Shown here in pieces: positions 37,854 through 50,500 of a DNA stretch of 64,000 nucleotides. Origin of the DNA: Lithospermum erythrorhizon (lineage: Eukaryota; Streptophyta; Magnoliopsida; Boraginales; Boraginaceae); assembly GCA_019722365.1 (NCBI GenBank), contig JADFUC010001000.1, forward strand, positions 806,001 through 870,000. The letters are read 5' to 3'. Made by a program: the position numbers and the translations under genes. The notes beneath the pieces were generated by a model, which was given only the letters and a program-made list of their open reading frames with translations, ran no database searches and was not told the DNA's origin. Numbering within the stretch: the first letter of the stretch is position 1; the number at the start of each line of letters is the position of its first letter.

Positions 37854-40800
37854 GATAAATGATGGGGAGAACTTTAGTTCTTTGAGTCATCGGCAGCCGT
37901 TTGCCTCGACAATTTCTCTACCGGGTGTGCCCAAGGCCCGGAACTTATCCCATGTACTAAATTTAGGGATTTGGATCCGACGACCTATTAGAGTGTTTTG
38001 ACTTTGATACTTGATCAAAAGGCTAGAATAAGGAAAATTGCATGGAAAGTCGAGATTCGCTTTGACATTTGTTCTGAAAGAGAGATAGCGAGAAAGAGGC
38101 GGAGTGACACCATTAGTCCTAAGATTAGATTAAATTTCGCCTCCAGCCAGTTAATTGTCTAAATTGGACACTAACGCCCCCATGAGCAGAAGCAAGTTAT
38201 GCCGTCGATGCGATAGAGATAAAGCTGACCTCACAAAAGGCTCTTTCGGCGCGAGGAATCTCGAGCTATGTGAAAGTTCCTTCTAACATTTGGATTGGGA
38301 TGAAAGCGATAGTCGTCGCTTAACTCCGATTGGTGAGAAAGATCTACGGGTTTAAGTTTGTCCATCCATTAGTAGTAAAAGCAGACGAGGGCCTCCCAGC
38401 TGTGGCGGGAAGTGGAATCTTATACCCGTCTCCGTAAGGAACAAGAAAATGCTAGAAAAGAGTTGTCGGATGGACATTTGCCTTCGCCCGAGGGACATAT
38501 GGGTCACTACGTTTCTAGAGCAGGTCTCTGTAATAATTGGCATTAAATTAGTATGACAACAGTTGGACAAGCGAATTGAACCGAGTTAACATGTCAAGGC
38601 TTGAACACGAATGGAACTTAAATTAATTAAGGCCCCGTTTCCATGGAAATGACTCGATATGAGGGTTTGAGGTTTTGATTTCCTCGATTCACTTTGTAGT
38701 TCCCATGGTCCAGGATGGTCAGAATGTTAAAAAGACATCGTTAAATCATTGAATTTGAGGCGTTTTAATTAACATCGAAAAGGTCTTCGACTATATGAAC
38801 CAAAAGTGATAAAAATCAATCTCTAATTAAATGTGGATTAGTCCCCAATTCATCGAGAGGTAAGTTAAACCGAAAAGTTGGCCACCTCTCCGTTTAAAGT
38901 ATCGGTTGGGGGAAATAATTTTTCATTTTCAAGAAACTAGATGATCAAAAAATTCATTAGAGCGTAATATTATCCCAAAGGCTTTAGGGAGTTGAAAATT
39001 TTACATAGAGTAACCATCCTTGATACTCAAAGAACGCTGTCATGAGAGGCTACAATAATATGCGTAGTCGTATACGGCTATTCAACAGAGAAAAGCTACG
39101 TATTGTTTAAGTGAGGATGATCAAGACCAAAAATCAATATACTATATAAGTCGAGTGTTGTGAGGGGCTGAGCAGCGGTATCCGATGATTGAAAAATTTG
39201 ACTTCTCTGTTATTATAAGCGCTTTCGAAACTTCGTGTCTTACTTTGATCGCGTCGATGTCGTTTACACCGATCAACCATTGAGAAATATCTTCATGAAA
39301 TATTTGGAAGAATGGTGGCTGGTCTACTCGGAAGAGTTTGATAATCAATATGATCTTGACGCTCAATTAAAAGGTCGGGCACTTGGCGTATTTGTTTTCG
39401 AATGTCTTTGATGCGTGCGCATACAAAATAAAACCAACGACAATAACCTGAATCATTGGATGATGAAACTTGGATGGTCATCTAATAAAAGGAGGAAAAT
39501 GAGTTGGGCGGCTGCTACGTCCGTCGGATGACATTCGCGTTGCTCGCTGGCGAAAATTCCGCGACGCGGCGATGTTGTGTAAGGGAAAGCGTGATCGCCG
39601 TGATTGCGACTTTCTGCTCAATGACAAAGAAGATGGTAGTTCAAAGTGATTCCCAAGTAGTAGTCTATCAAGTTAAGCTAAGAACTTGATGGAATATAGA
39701 GATCGAATTACGACACACTTTTAAACAAATTTGAAGAGTAAGCTGTCGGCGTCTAGACTCGAAGCCGAGTGCGGATGTAAGTTTCAGAAAGTTATGCGTT
39801 GTGTACCCGGTAGTAGTGACATGTCGTGTCCATGAAGCGCGAAAATTCTAAGCATATACAACGAGTCGATTGGGCGAATCCGATGACTAATTCGCGACAT
39901 ACGCTGACTATCTTGACAATAAAGAATGAAGTTAGGCGCCTTGAAGCGTAAAGGCTGCGACATAGACATCCATGAGGAATTTCTTCGTTAAATCGTATTA
40001 CTCAGAAACTACAGCTTTTTTATATTCGAGAACCAATGATTTCATATGTGATAATTTGTTTTGTGAGTCCTTCGAAACTTGTTTGGGGGAATTGACCTCT
40101 TGGCCCGTTCAATGACACCGAGCAACAAAAGTCATGCATTGAGCCGTCGACTATACCGTCAATTGAGTCAGTGTAAACTTTAACAATTACAAACTGAAGA
40201 CGGATGTCGAAAGCTTCATATAGAAAGAAATAATTTGTAGATGTGGGGTGCCGCGTCATGCTTGACTTCATTATGGTAAGAAATTTGAGCGTGAAATAAC
40301 GTGTTACCGTTGAAAGGTTGGGGATCAATACCGCGCTCGCAGTCAATTATCCTCGAGCATCGGCCAAGTAGAGAACATAAAAGCGTTTCCGTATTTATTA
40401 TTAGAACGAGAGCAGATCGGGCTCCAGAGTTGGCGGATGCAGCTGGCGACCATCTTGTTGATGATCGAGGCTCTGAGTGAACTTGGGCATAAATCAAAAG
40501 AAGTAAAAGATAATGCACACTTCTAAAATTTCGAAATTGCGGACTTGGTCCTTTGAAGTAGAGGTGTAAGAAACCGCTAAGTCGTAATAATGATAAGAAA
40601 AATATGAAGGGTCGTACATTGTGAGAAGAAAATATGGTCCAAACAATTTGTGTTCTTTACTGCTTCGGATGTCGAGCAAAGGGCGCATGGAACACGATTA
40701 GTCATTTAGTCTCAGAAAATAACTGAAGTAATAAGATAAGTTAGGCTTGGGACACATATAGTCTTATCACTTGATAGTTGGACCTAATAAAAAACATTGA

Positions 40801-40894
40801 TGGCTTTGTCGCTAATAATGTCGAAGATAACTATGGGATATCTACGAGAAATGCTAACGTAAAAGACATACGGCGTGCGCGCACTACGGTAGGA

Positions 40895-41290
40895 TGTTAT
40901 GTCCCGAGATAGCTATTAGGGTGTGAATCTGAAATAAATACACCTCACGAAGGCGAACTTTGGGCGTGGATTACCTCCTGAAATAGCTAAGGGTGTGCGT
41001 GCCTTCTGACTGACTTAGGATGCGTTGTTGCTGAAGATAGCAATCGGGATATAAAAACCATATAATATAAGGTGGTAGACTTTGAACACGAACTGGCGTA
41101 GAGGCGTGATTCTACCTTAAGATAGCCAAAGGGTCTTCATTGCTAACTTGACTGACTTAGGGGCGCGTTAATGTCGTACTCCTTAATAGCCAACATGGCA
41201 TTATAAACTGGCATAATAAAGCTGATGACGCCTAAAACGGCTTAGGACGGGTTTGGTTCAGAGATAGCTATCGGCGATCTTACTACGGCG
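40895..41290. repeat. Tandem array inside the LTR element, period about 60-75
   Basis: A core close to GAGATAGCTAT-AGGGTG recurs near 40906, 40981, 41034, 41121, 41188 and 41264, usually preceded by a GACTTAGG-GCG-T stretch. Copies are diverged and non-coding. Confidence 0.6.
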
Positions 41291-42959
41291 GCCGACGCCT
41301 AGCGGTCACAAAATAACATAGTCACAATATTTCTAGCGATTCCCGCCGATTACTTGGCTTGAAGTTAAATCTTGAGAAGAAAGGGGCAAAAGCATGCGAT
41401 AGCACAAGAGATAAATGTGCAGGGAATTAACTTTGACAATACAAAGAGATAAATGTATAAGAAATTAAAAAAAACGTACATGAGAAGACATTCAACACCT
41501 CCGGTTCATTCTAGATATGCTTCTCAAAATTTCTAGGAAAATCTGAGAAAACAAGAATGCAGACTCCTCGAAGATGTTGTCATGATATGGGCATGGATGT
41601 GAAGCCGATGATAAACATTTAAGATAGATAGTATCATTTGAGTAGAAGGTCTTCATTTCTAAAGAAATTCTCTTGGCTTGTCACATTAATATCATTCAAA
41701 GGCCTTTCAATTTAATAAATAACGTTAGTCCGCGAAGTTGTAAGGCATCATGAGGATGTGGTATTACTCAGGCTTTGACTTTGAAATGGTGAAAGCAGTC
41801 GTTTGCATGATCTTGGAATGCGTCGAGATGAAGGCGAGGACTCTTACTCTTGGGGGAAACTCGGCGTTATCTTGAGCACGAAAGAAATGATTCAGAATGA
41901 GGGTATCGTGGATGTGGAACACTTTAGACTTTCTTGTAAGTGAATATTGGATGTGGCTCGGCTTTCTAAGTGGCTATAACGCAGAAAAATATGCGTGAAA
42001 ATAAGGTTGGAAGTATGACCCCCGAGGCGTCACGGATGTGGAACCACGCCGACCTCTTCTGAGGCTTGGAAGCGGTGTAGGCGATCTAATGGGCCATCAC
42101 TTGAAGGCGATCTAATGGGCGTCCACAAGTTAAAAAAAAAAAATGCGAAAAAGAATTAGAAAATAAGTTAGTTTCTATGTAAAATTCAGCGAAAAACAGA
42201 TACTATTTAACAGAGTTGATAGAAAATATGCTCATAAATTTTTGAAAAAATTCCATAAATCCCATAAACTCAAAAAACTAATTTTCATCAATTAATTGAA
42301 AAAATATTGGTGGAAAAATTAAAATTGAATTATGTATCTCTTTTGACGTTTTTGAGCAGTTTTTCAGTACTTCGGATGGAGTATTGATAAAAGATTGATG
42401 GAGTGAGATGATGATTATTATTTTGCAGAGATTTTATGAGTTTTATAAGATATTGGAAGTGAGAAACTCGAAATATGGGATGATGGGAAGAAGAAAGAGC
42501 GTTAAATGGCTTAAAATAGTTAAGCAGTCTGGCGGAGTAGGAAACTGATTATGTTGTGGAAACTAGTTCGGGTTGAACTCTTTTTCATGATTCAAACATT
42601 TTTAAACCTCCAACATCAGCCATGCACTTTCAAGTCCATCAAAAATATAAAAACTTTATTTTTGACCCCTTAAAAAGGGTTTGTAGTAAAGAAATTCATG
42701 GAAAATTGAATTTTGAACCCCAAAAGTTTATTTTTGGCAACTTAACCATAGATTTTACTAGAATTGGTGGATATCAATGATATTTTTTCTCCACTAAGAC
42801 CAAATACTTCATTTGGAAATTAAGTATTGTCGTTTGTCGCGTCTGGATCATTAAGCGGTAAGAATAAGTAACTTAGGCTAAGACAAAGGTATGCACACTT
42901 GGCTAGAACAACATTACATGAGGGATGTATGTTCCATAAAGACTCGAATGTATTTGAAG

Positions 42960-43630
42960 GCATCGTAAATTCAGCATCTGAGAGGGCGTATGTCTCTTGA
43001 AAGAACCGGGTTCGAAGCTATGAAAGAAAGTATGTCAATGAAAGGTGAATCAAAAACATATCTTGAATGTATGTTCCGAATGGCCCGTATGTCCCGGCCA
43101 GGCAGAATACCTCATATCTTTGAGCAGATGTTCCGAAGAACACGTCGAGGAAGGCGAATGTCTTTATATCTTATATCGAATGATGTTCCAAAGATAGCGT
43201 ATGTCAGGAAAGAATCACCTTATATATCTTTGAGCGGATATTCGGACGTAATGCAAAGGTAGTCTTACATATGCGAAAGGATGTTCGAAGGACATATGTC
43301 AGCGAAGACAATACCACATACATTGAGCGGATGTTCGAAGGATGTATGTCAAGCGAAATTCGAATGTCTTTATATACTAAGCGGATGTTCGAATGGCGTA
43401 TGAGTGAATCGCCCACATATCAGAGCGTATGTTCCAAAGGATGTATGTCAAGCGAAAGGCGAATGCCTCATATGCGAGCAGATGTTAGAAACACGTCAGC
43501 GAAATCGAATGCACTGCTCATTTAGGCATTATGTTCTAAAGGATGTATATCGAAGAAATGGCCGATGTCTCATTATCTTAAGCGGATGTTACAAATGGCC
43601 ACATATGCCCAGGCAGATGATGTTTTGAAG
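42960..43630. repeat. Tandem array just inside the right LTR, period about 50-80
   Basis: A unit containing GAGCGGATGTTCGAAGG, ATGTATGTCAAGCGAAAGGC and GAATGTCTCATAT recurs about nine times with much variation. Several overlapping 70-100-codon frames run through it on both strands, which is expected of a repeat and not evidence of a protein. It abuts the right LTR. Confidence 0.75.
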
Positions 43631-43664
43631 AGAATCTTGATCGCTCTCGAAATATGTATACGGC

Positions 43665-44543
43665 TGTGAATTAGAGCTAATACGAAATTGTTAAATAATT
43701 TGAATTGACGTTAATAATGGTGGGGAGGGGACTTTAACGTGTCACTGGGGTATAGCTTATCTGATAATTTCGTTTAAGCTGTATGCTTTGTGGATATCGA
43801 TGTATGATAATGTCGTGACTACGTTTGAAGCGAGTTATCTGAGAGTCCCAGGTTGTAGAATGAGTGAGAAAAAAAGTCATGGATGTGGTTGTCAAGGTAT
43901 GAAAAACTAGTTAACCAATGGTCTTGTCTTAAATGATATCGCGTATAGGGTGAGAGTTCTCACGTTTCTTCTCTTAGCATAAATGATCTACCTCTTTGGA
44001 AATGAAATTAGAAGAAAAAGAAAAGGCTTTAGATGTATATAAAGGTTTGTTGAATATTATTTTCGGCTTACTTAAAGTAGACCACGCCATGTTTCTACCG
44101 AAATCGGATCCTACGCCGTCTGATATTTACTTATCGTCGGATGACATATTTATCATATGGTTGGATGGCGTATTTACATGCTCGTATTAGGGTGACATAT
44201 TTATACCGTCGGATGACTGTTTATATTGTCGGATAGCGTATTTCATCAGCAGCAGGTATCTTGACACGCTTTCCGTTCAAGGTATATATTCGTATCTGGT
44301 CGGTTGTCGCGGCTGGTTGAGAAAAAGCAACATCGTCGTAACAAAGATATTAGCATTTCGTGACGGTTCGCATGTCGGTCATCGTATTTATTTTAACTTT
44401 AAGAATTGGATGCCGTGCCATAAACATTACAGCTTGGCGTCGGAGGCTGGCCGGGCGCAGGACTGTGCGTTTTGCGGGGTTGTTGAGGCCAGCGGTTGAA
44501 GGACAGCGCGATAGCGCAGCCTGCATAAGTGTTCGTTGGTAGC
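43665..44543. repeat. Right LTR
   Basis: It matches the left LTR over its whole length with numerous indels and substitutions. It carries TATATAAAGG near 44037 as a possible promoter box and the same clustered GTCGGATGACATATTTA words around 44137-44215. The end is near TTCGTTGGTAGC (44532-44543). Confidence 0.75.
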
Positions 44544-44549
44544 CAGTTA

Positions 44550-46680
44550 ATAGATTTTTTGGTTATTAGAGGTAAATAACCATCGTTTTACTCAACAGTT
44601 ACCATATGCTTGTACATTGAGTTTTGGTGTTGTCATCTCTCCTACGAATGCTATAACAATAATGTAAAGATAAATGTTGATGTTCAAGAGTGCCTATCCT
44701 TTGGAAAAAGGCCATTTTAGTTACTATCTACTACCGTTAACTGATATGATTGCCTAACTAAATTGATTTGAACTTAATGGGTTTGTTTTGGTAGAAATGA
44801 ACTTGACGGTTTAGCTATACCTGAAACGCTATACTTTGGACCTTTCTCTTGGAAATTATGTGACTTGGGTAAATTTTTTGGAAATTATTTGACTTTGGTA
44901 AAATTAATTTGGGACTAAAGTAGCCTAGATTAAGGTAAGCTAACAATTTCCTTTTGGAGATGTGATGCATTTTTGGACTTTTGCAGTTGCACCTCTGCGT
45001 CTGCTAACTATAATGGTGCTTGGTAGGGACGAAAGAAAACACTAATGATAAAAGGTCAAACATTATCTGCCATGCACTAACCAACTTGAATTATGTCAAT
45101 TATTACAGATGATTTGCTGCTTTCACTGTTCTCTATAATTATCACTTCCTACCACCCCACCCTATGTATGTGTGATTTTTCATTTTGTATAGGAGTAGTA
45201 TATAAGTGAAAATAAAGAAGAGGATGAACAGTAGATGATCCGATCCCTTTGTAGAAATTAAATAGCACTTCTTTTATAACAATAATTTTTCTTGCCATTC
45301 TATTGTTATAGGAGAGTAGCTTATTGCTAAATAAAAGATCATAACACTTGATCATTATAAATCCGTGCAATCTGGATCTTATGTATCATTTGATGTTTTG
45401 ATATTTGATAATTATGTCATTTGTGTCATTTGAACCTTAAACCTCAATGATATGCATAATCTTACTTATCAACTGAGCTACACAAATTTCTGGTGATTTA
45501 AGTTAACCACCTTGAACAAATCCGCCCCCTGGTAACGTACATTAGTTTCCCAGACGTAATATTTTGGTCAAACAAGAAATGAGGGAAATTCTTGATGCAA
45601 GAAGAATCTCTCATGCACACCTTTAGTTTCAAACCATGAAATAAATACCTAGGTTGCCTAGTTCCATATATGGGGGTATCAACATATACTTGAAGTTGAC
45701 ACATCAGAAACAGCCTCGTGGAGCAACCATTATTATTGATTTCTGCTATATGAATAGTGTCTTTATTTTGTCCCATTTCCAATTATCGGCAACCATTATT
45801 CGATTCTTGATTTTATGATGAACTTTATTATATTGGAGGAATATGGAGAGGTTGTTGTCTGAGTTTACTCAATGAAAGTCACAACTGAACTATGTTATTC
45901 ATATATATGGTTCAAACTCGTCACAAATTAATTATCTTGCTCATACCTCGTCAAGATCAATATATATGTCAAATGTTTGGATTTTTCAATAGTAATACTA
46001 ATATTTAACTATTCATATATGGAGTTAATTGCAGTAATGGTTCCACTAAGTATGATTAAGGTATGCTTAAATGCTTAATTAATTAGCGCGATGGCGGTAT
46101 CCTCACAGATAGTATCTGTAGTAGAATTTAATACTTTTAATTCTGCCAAATGCTAGATTTATAATTTAACGGTTTTGTACATTTTGGAGTTGAAATATAA
46201 TTTGAAGGGTTATGTGCATTTTTGGAGTTGTAAAAGTTAATAAATAATTACATTATTGGAAATAGTTACCATTTAATTCACTGTAACTTTAATATTAATC
46301 TTTAATTTGTAATATTGGAAAAATATCTCTACAGAGCTTAAGATTTTTAAGGTATATATTAAAAATTAAATAATTTAAGATAATTAATATAATATTATTT
46401 GAAACTATTTTAATATACTAATTTTGGTAAATAGAATATATTATAAGATTATTATCCTCATATTTATTATGAAATATTCAATAATTTTTTTACTATACAT
46501 TAAATATGTCGATCATATATATATATATATATTGATTATATAAATAAATCTAGTGATTATATAAATATACCTATATATTGATTATATAAATAAATTAAAA
46601 AAGTACATTATATAATATTCATTTATTTAATATAACATATATAAATTTAGTGATTATATAATATATAAACAAATATATAG
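44550..46680. other. Intergenic region after the LTR element
   Basis: No gene is supported. On the minus strand at 45425-45480 there is an A-box-like GTAGCTCAGTTGATAAG and a B-box-like GGTTCAAATGAC about 30 bases apart; the flanking sequence does not fold as a tRNA, so a tRNA-derived SINE remnant is more likely. The minus-strand frames at 45149-45370 and 45498-45782 resemble nothing I know. Confidence 0.45.
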
Positions 46681-46730
46681 CAATTAGATATTATATGTAT
46701 TGAATGCTTTCAGATTTAAAGATATATACT

Positions 46731-47520
46731 TAACAAAATCACGTCATTCGCTAGTAAATATTTAATGTAAACATTCTTTTATTGAATGTTTATAAATATT
46801 GAGCATAACAAACAAATAAAATATATTAATGTTATTCAAAGTTGTATATACTAAAATATTTCAAAATAATATTATAATGGTATCTTAAAATATTAAATTT
46901 TAATATGTACCTTAAAATCTTAAATTAGAATATTTTTCAAATAGTACAAAATAATTAATATTAATGTATTAATTTAGAAATTAAATAGGAAACGCGTGTA
47001 CTATTTAACAATCATTTTATAGTAAATATTTAATGTATTTTCTTTTTATTGAATATTTCATAATAAATATTGAGGATAACAAACTCATAATAAATATTTT
47101 AATGTTATTCAAAGTTAATATATTAAAATAATATTATATTAATTATCTTAAAATATTAAATTTTAATATACACCTTAAAATACTAATCTAGAGATATTTC
47201 TTAAATATTACAAAGTAATTAATATTAAGGTATTAGCTAGGGACCAAATAAGGAAGCCGCGTGTCTTATTTAACAAAATCACGTCGTTACATTAGTAAAG
47301 TATTTAATGCCAGCGCTCTTTTTATTGAATATTTCATAATAAATATTGAGGATAACAAACTCATAATAAAATATATTAATGTTATTCAAAGTTAATATAT
47401 TAAAATATTTCAAAATAATATTATATTAATTATCTTAAAATATTTAATTTTAATATATACCTTAAAATCTTAATCTAGAGATATTTTTTAAATATTACAA
47501 ATTAAAGTAATCTAAATTTA
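46731..47520. repeat. AT-rich tandem repeat, three units of about 270 bp
   Basis: Units begin near 46731, 47006 and 47271 with TTTAACAAAATCACGTC or a variant. Each continues with AGTAAATATTTAATG, TTTTTATTGAATATTTCATAATAAATATTGAGGATAAC, ATGTTATTCAAAGTTAATAT and CCTTAAAATCTTAATCTAGAGATATTT (quoted in short parts because copies differ). A GC-rich word (ACGCGTG or GCCGCGTG) marks each junction. It is non-coding. Confidence 0.8.
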
Positions 47521-50500
47521 TATATATAATGCGAGGGTGGATTAGGCGGTTCTGAAAGTGAAGCCAAATTAATGTATTTCCTATTTTACCCTTACGATAA
47601 AAAAATTATTTTAATTTTAAATAGTAAGCTTTTTAAATGAATTATGTAAGCACAGATAGTGCCATCAAAAGCTATACTACATAAATATTATCTCTTCTTA
47701 TCTTTCATGAGTATGAAAATAAAAAGTTACTACATCGTCATACTATCTTTATTTTACTTAAAATGGTAACTTTTACATCTTATTTCTTTTAGGTTTTTTT
47801 AAATTTATTTATTTTCATTATATAATTTTATTATAAAATAATAAAATAATTCTATGATATTTGTCTTGTATATAATAGTTAATATTTAAAGTATAAGGAC
47901 GAATGAGAACTATTTGTGCATTAACATGGATAATTTACTATGACTTTCTGACTTATAGCAACGCAAGCAATATATCGAAAACTCTTAAAAATTGAAATTT
48001 GACCCCAAAATTAGCTGTCGTTGAAGAATGTTGAATTTTTCGGGGAAAGCATTAAATTTTTGAATTTAAATCTTGTGGCCGATTGTCTGTTAATAAAATT
48101 CTCTGCTAAGTATATTGGCAGGGCCGAAAGTCTGATTTGGTCAAACTCTTGGGGCCGAATTCTTCTGATGCTTCTTTGTATATCCTTGCCTGTAATTACT
48201 CGAATAATTAGAAAAGATAAATTAGGAATTTAAGATCCCAGAGAGTTAAAGTAGGCTTTGAATACATGTAACAAGAGCAATAGTAAAAATTAAAAAGAGA
48301 AAAACAAGAAAGATATATAATTCCATCCGAAAAGAATCGAAAGATGATTAATAAACCATTAAATATTAACGGGGACGATATGCAATGTTCATCAGGAACT
48401 TCTCAATTTTTTCCAAGCTCCAAATATATTAATATTCATGCACTTATCTCATAACTTTTTTATCCATTCAAAACTAAAAACTGTTTATATCAATTTATTT
48501 CTACTTATTAGTTTTTCATATATATTTAGTTATAAATTAATTTTGCCATAATCAAAATTGAATATTTTAAAAATTTATTATTTTGTCATTGAGAAATTAT
48601 CTTTTACATCTATTAATCAAATAGTAAGTATTAAGAATCGGTCATTCAAAACTGATTCCTGTAAATAATTCTTAAAATTACAAAAAAAAAGTTAAGGTTA
48701 GCAACTCTTATCAATGTCATAATAATTCATAGTTGCATGTCTAGCTAAAGTCTGGGTGATTATCAACACCTAATAATAAATAAGCAAGTGGAATTCCATT
48801 ATAATCAAAGGGTTTGATTGGGTCAAACACTAAGTCGATTCAGTCCTTGTTCCACCATGCTGTTCAGACACAAGATTCTCTCGTGCTAACAAATCAATTT
48901 CAAGCTGTAAAATATGTATCAAGACTACAACCTGGATCAGTATGTGGTAGGTCCTACCCGGTTCATAGAACCCGGGTCATGTCAGACGATCAACTCATTT
49001 TACACTATCATAATAATATTATAGCTTATTCTTCCGCTCCTGAATTTTAACAAACTGATCAGTTTATCCCGTGAACTTTTAAAATCGATTATAATAATAT
49101 TATGGCTTAAATTCTTACATTTCAAACATCCCTTAGAATTCTAGTATAAACTATTTTTGTATGGTAAAATATAACGATTATTCTAAATTGGACCCTAATG
49201 ACTTGGGTTAAGTTGCTAAGAAAGGAAGGTATTTTATTGACGATAGTTTCCTTAACTTCTAATTTGATATTGAAATATTTTTCAAATATCTTTTCTTCAA
49301 ATATTGATTTTTGAAATAATTTCTTAACATGTACGTACTTTATTTAAGGCATATGATAGAATAACCCATATATTAATATAGTCAAGTCAATAACATTTAA
49401 ATCGTAGTTAACAAATTGAACTTGCAAACATCACTTCATTCTTAGCTATCCCTTTGAAGCATTCCATAACAATTTGTTGTTGTTGTTTTATACTCCGTAT
49501 TTTGCAAGGACGGATTTAATAACATTGCTGTCAAATAAAAGCTGACATTTATGCTTAAAAGACGAAAAGGCTTCTATATATTATTATTTTAGTACAAAGG
49601 CTTGTGTGTATTAAGGATTAATATAATGCATTTTGGCAAGCACTGAAAAAGGTCAAAATTAAGTAGTTATACTTTTTCTGAAAAATAGAATGATGGTGGA
49701 CTCAATTAAAGGGGGACACTCTGTTTGTTAAAGCAAAGAAATTGAAGGAGATATCAGACAAGAAATTAAATCCAGAGAAGAGAGCTTTAGGGTAGTCAGT
49801 AGTGGCAACACTTTTATTACGGAGTATTATACGGAATTTCCTAGATGAAGATCATAGTATTATGTATTCATATTAGAATTTCAAAGTACTCATGTCGTTC
49901 AATGCCTCAATGGTTAGTAGACTCAAGCTTGTAGCTAACGCATGCACATAAGTTTAAGTTGACATGAGATCAATCATCCGAGTTTTATATAGTAATTATT
50001 GAATTTTTTTTTTAAATGGCGATTGGTTAGAACCAAATGTAGATCATGCAAAGCAAATGAAAGTATGTTTGGTTAGAAACACTCTCATTCACAAGTCATA
50101 ATATGATGAGGGGAGAGTTTTATTTGTATGTCCAAAACAGTTCAAGTGTACGTGTATTAAAGATTAGACACATGTTCCCTTCACAAATCAGCATTTATAT
50201 ATTGAACTTTGGGAGGATATCTTATTTTCTTTTACGCATTTATTAATCTTAAATTTCTAAATGTGTAAATCTCTTGGAAATAAATCATTTAAATCCCCAA
50301 TAGTAGCAAGAAGATCACCGAATTAATCGTAGCGTCCTTAAATAAAAACGCTACCTATTACCCTGAACAGCCGCTAAACCTTTACCATATTTCGACCGGA
50401 CAAGTTTATTGGGTCTCCCAGTTTTTGTGCTCCTCTTTCTTCACTATATCTTTCATCTTTGTCTAATAAACGTATGAATTTTCCGGTCTCCAGGTGGATA

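Larger units (their letters stand above)
37014..44543. mobile_element. Old LTR retrotransposon, about 7.5 kb
   Basis: Two diverged direct repeats of about 840-880 bp (37014-37853 and 43665-44543) flank about 5.8 kb of GC-richer DNA. No internal frame exceeds about 110 codons and no intact gag, protease, integrase or reverse transcriptase was recognised, so the superfamily is left open. Neither a primer binding site, a polypurine tract nor a target-site duplication could be fixed. The heavy LTR divergence with many indels means an old, inactive copy. The internal region contains two non-coding tandem arrays listed separately. Confidence 0.75.

Noticed and set aside
40150..40330. Faint copia-like reverse transcriptase echo on the + strand (KTDVESF, then KEII)
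   Set aside because: The similarity is too short and broken by stops, so it is not enough to assign the LTR element to a superfamily.
38352..40688. Minus-strand frames of 60-108 codons inside the LTR element
   Set aside because: They overlap one another, lack retroviral-type motifs, and are consistent with chance frames in a GC-richer decayed region.
45425..45480. Minus-strand tRNA-like A and B boxes
   Set aside because: No acceptor stem or anticodon arm can be paired, so it is not a tRNA gene; at most a SINE remnant.
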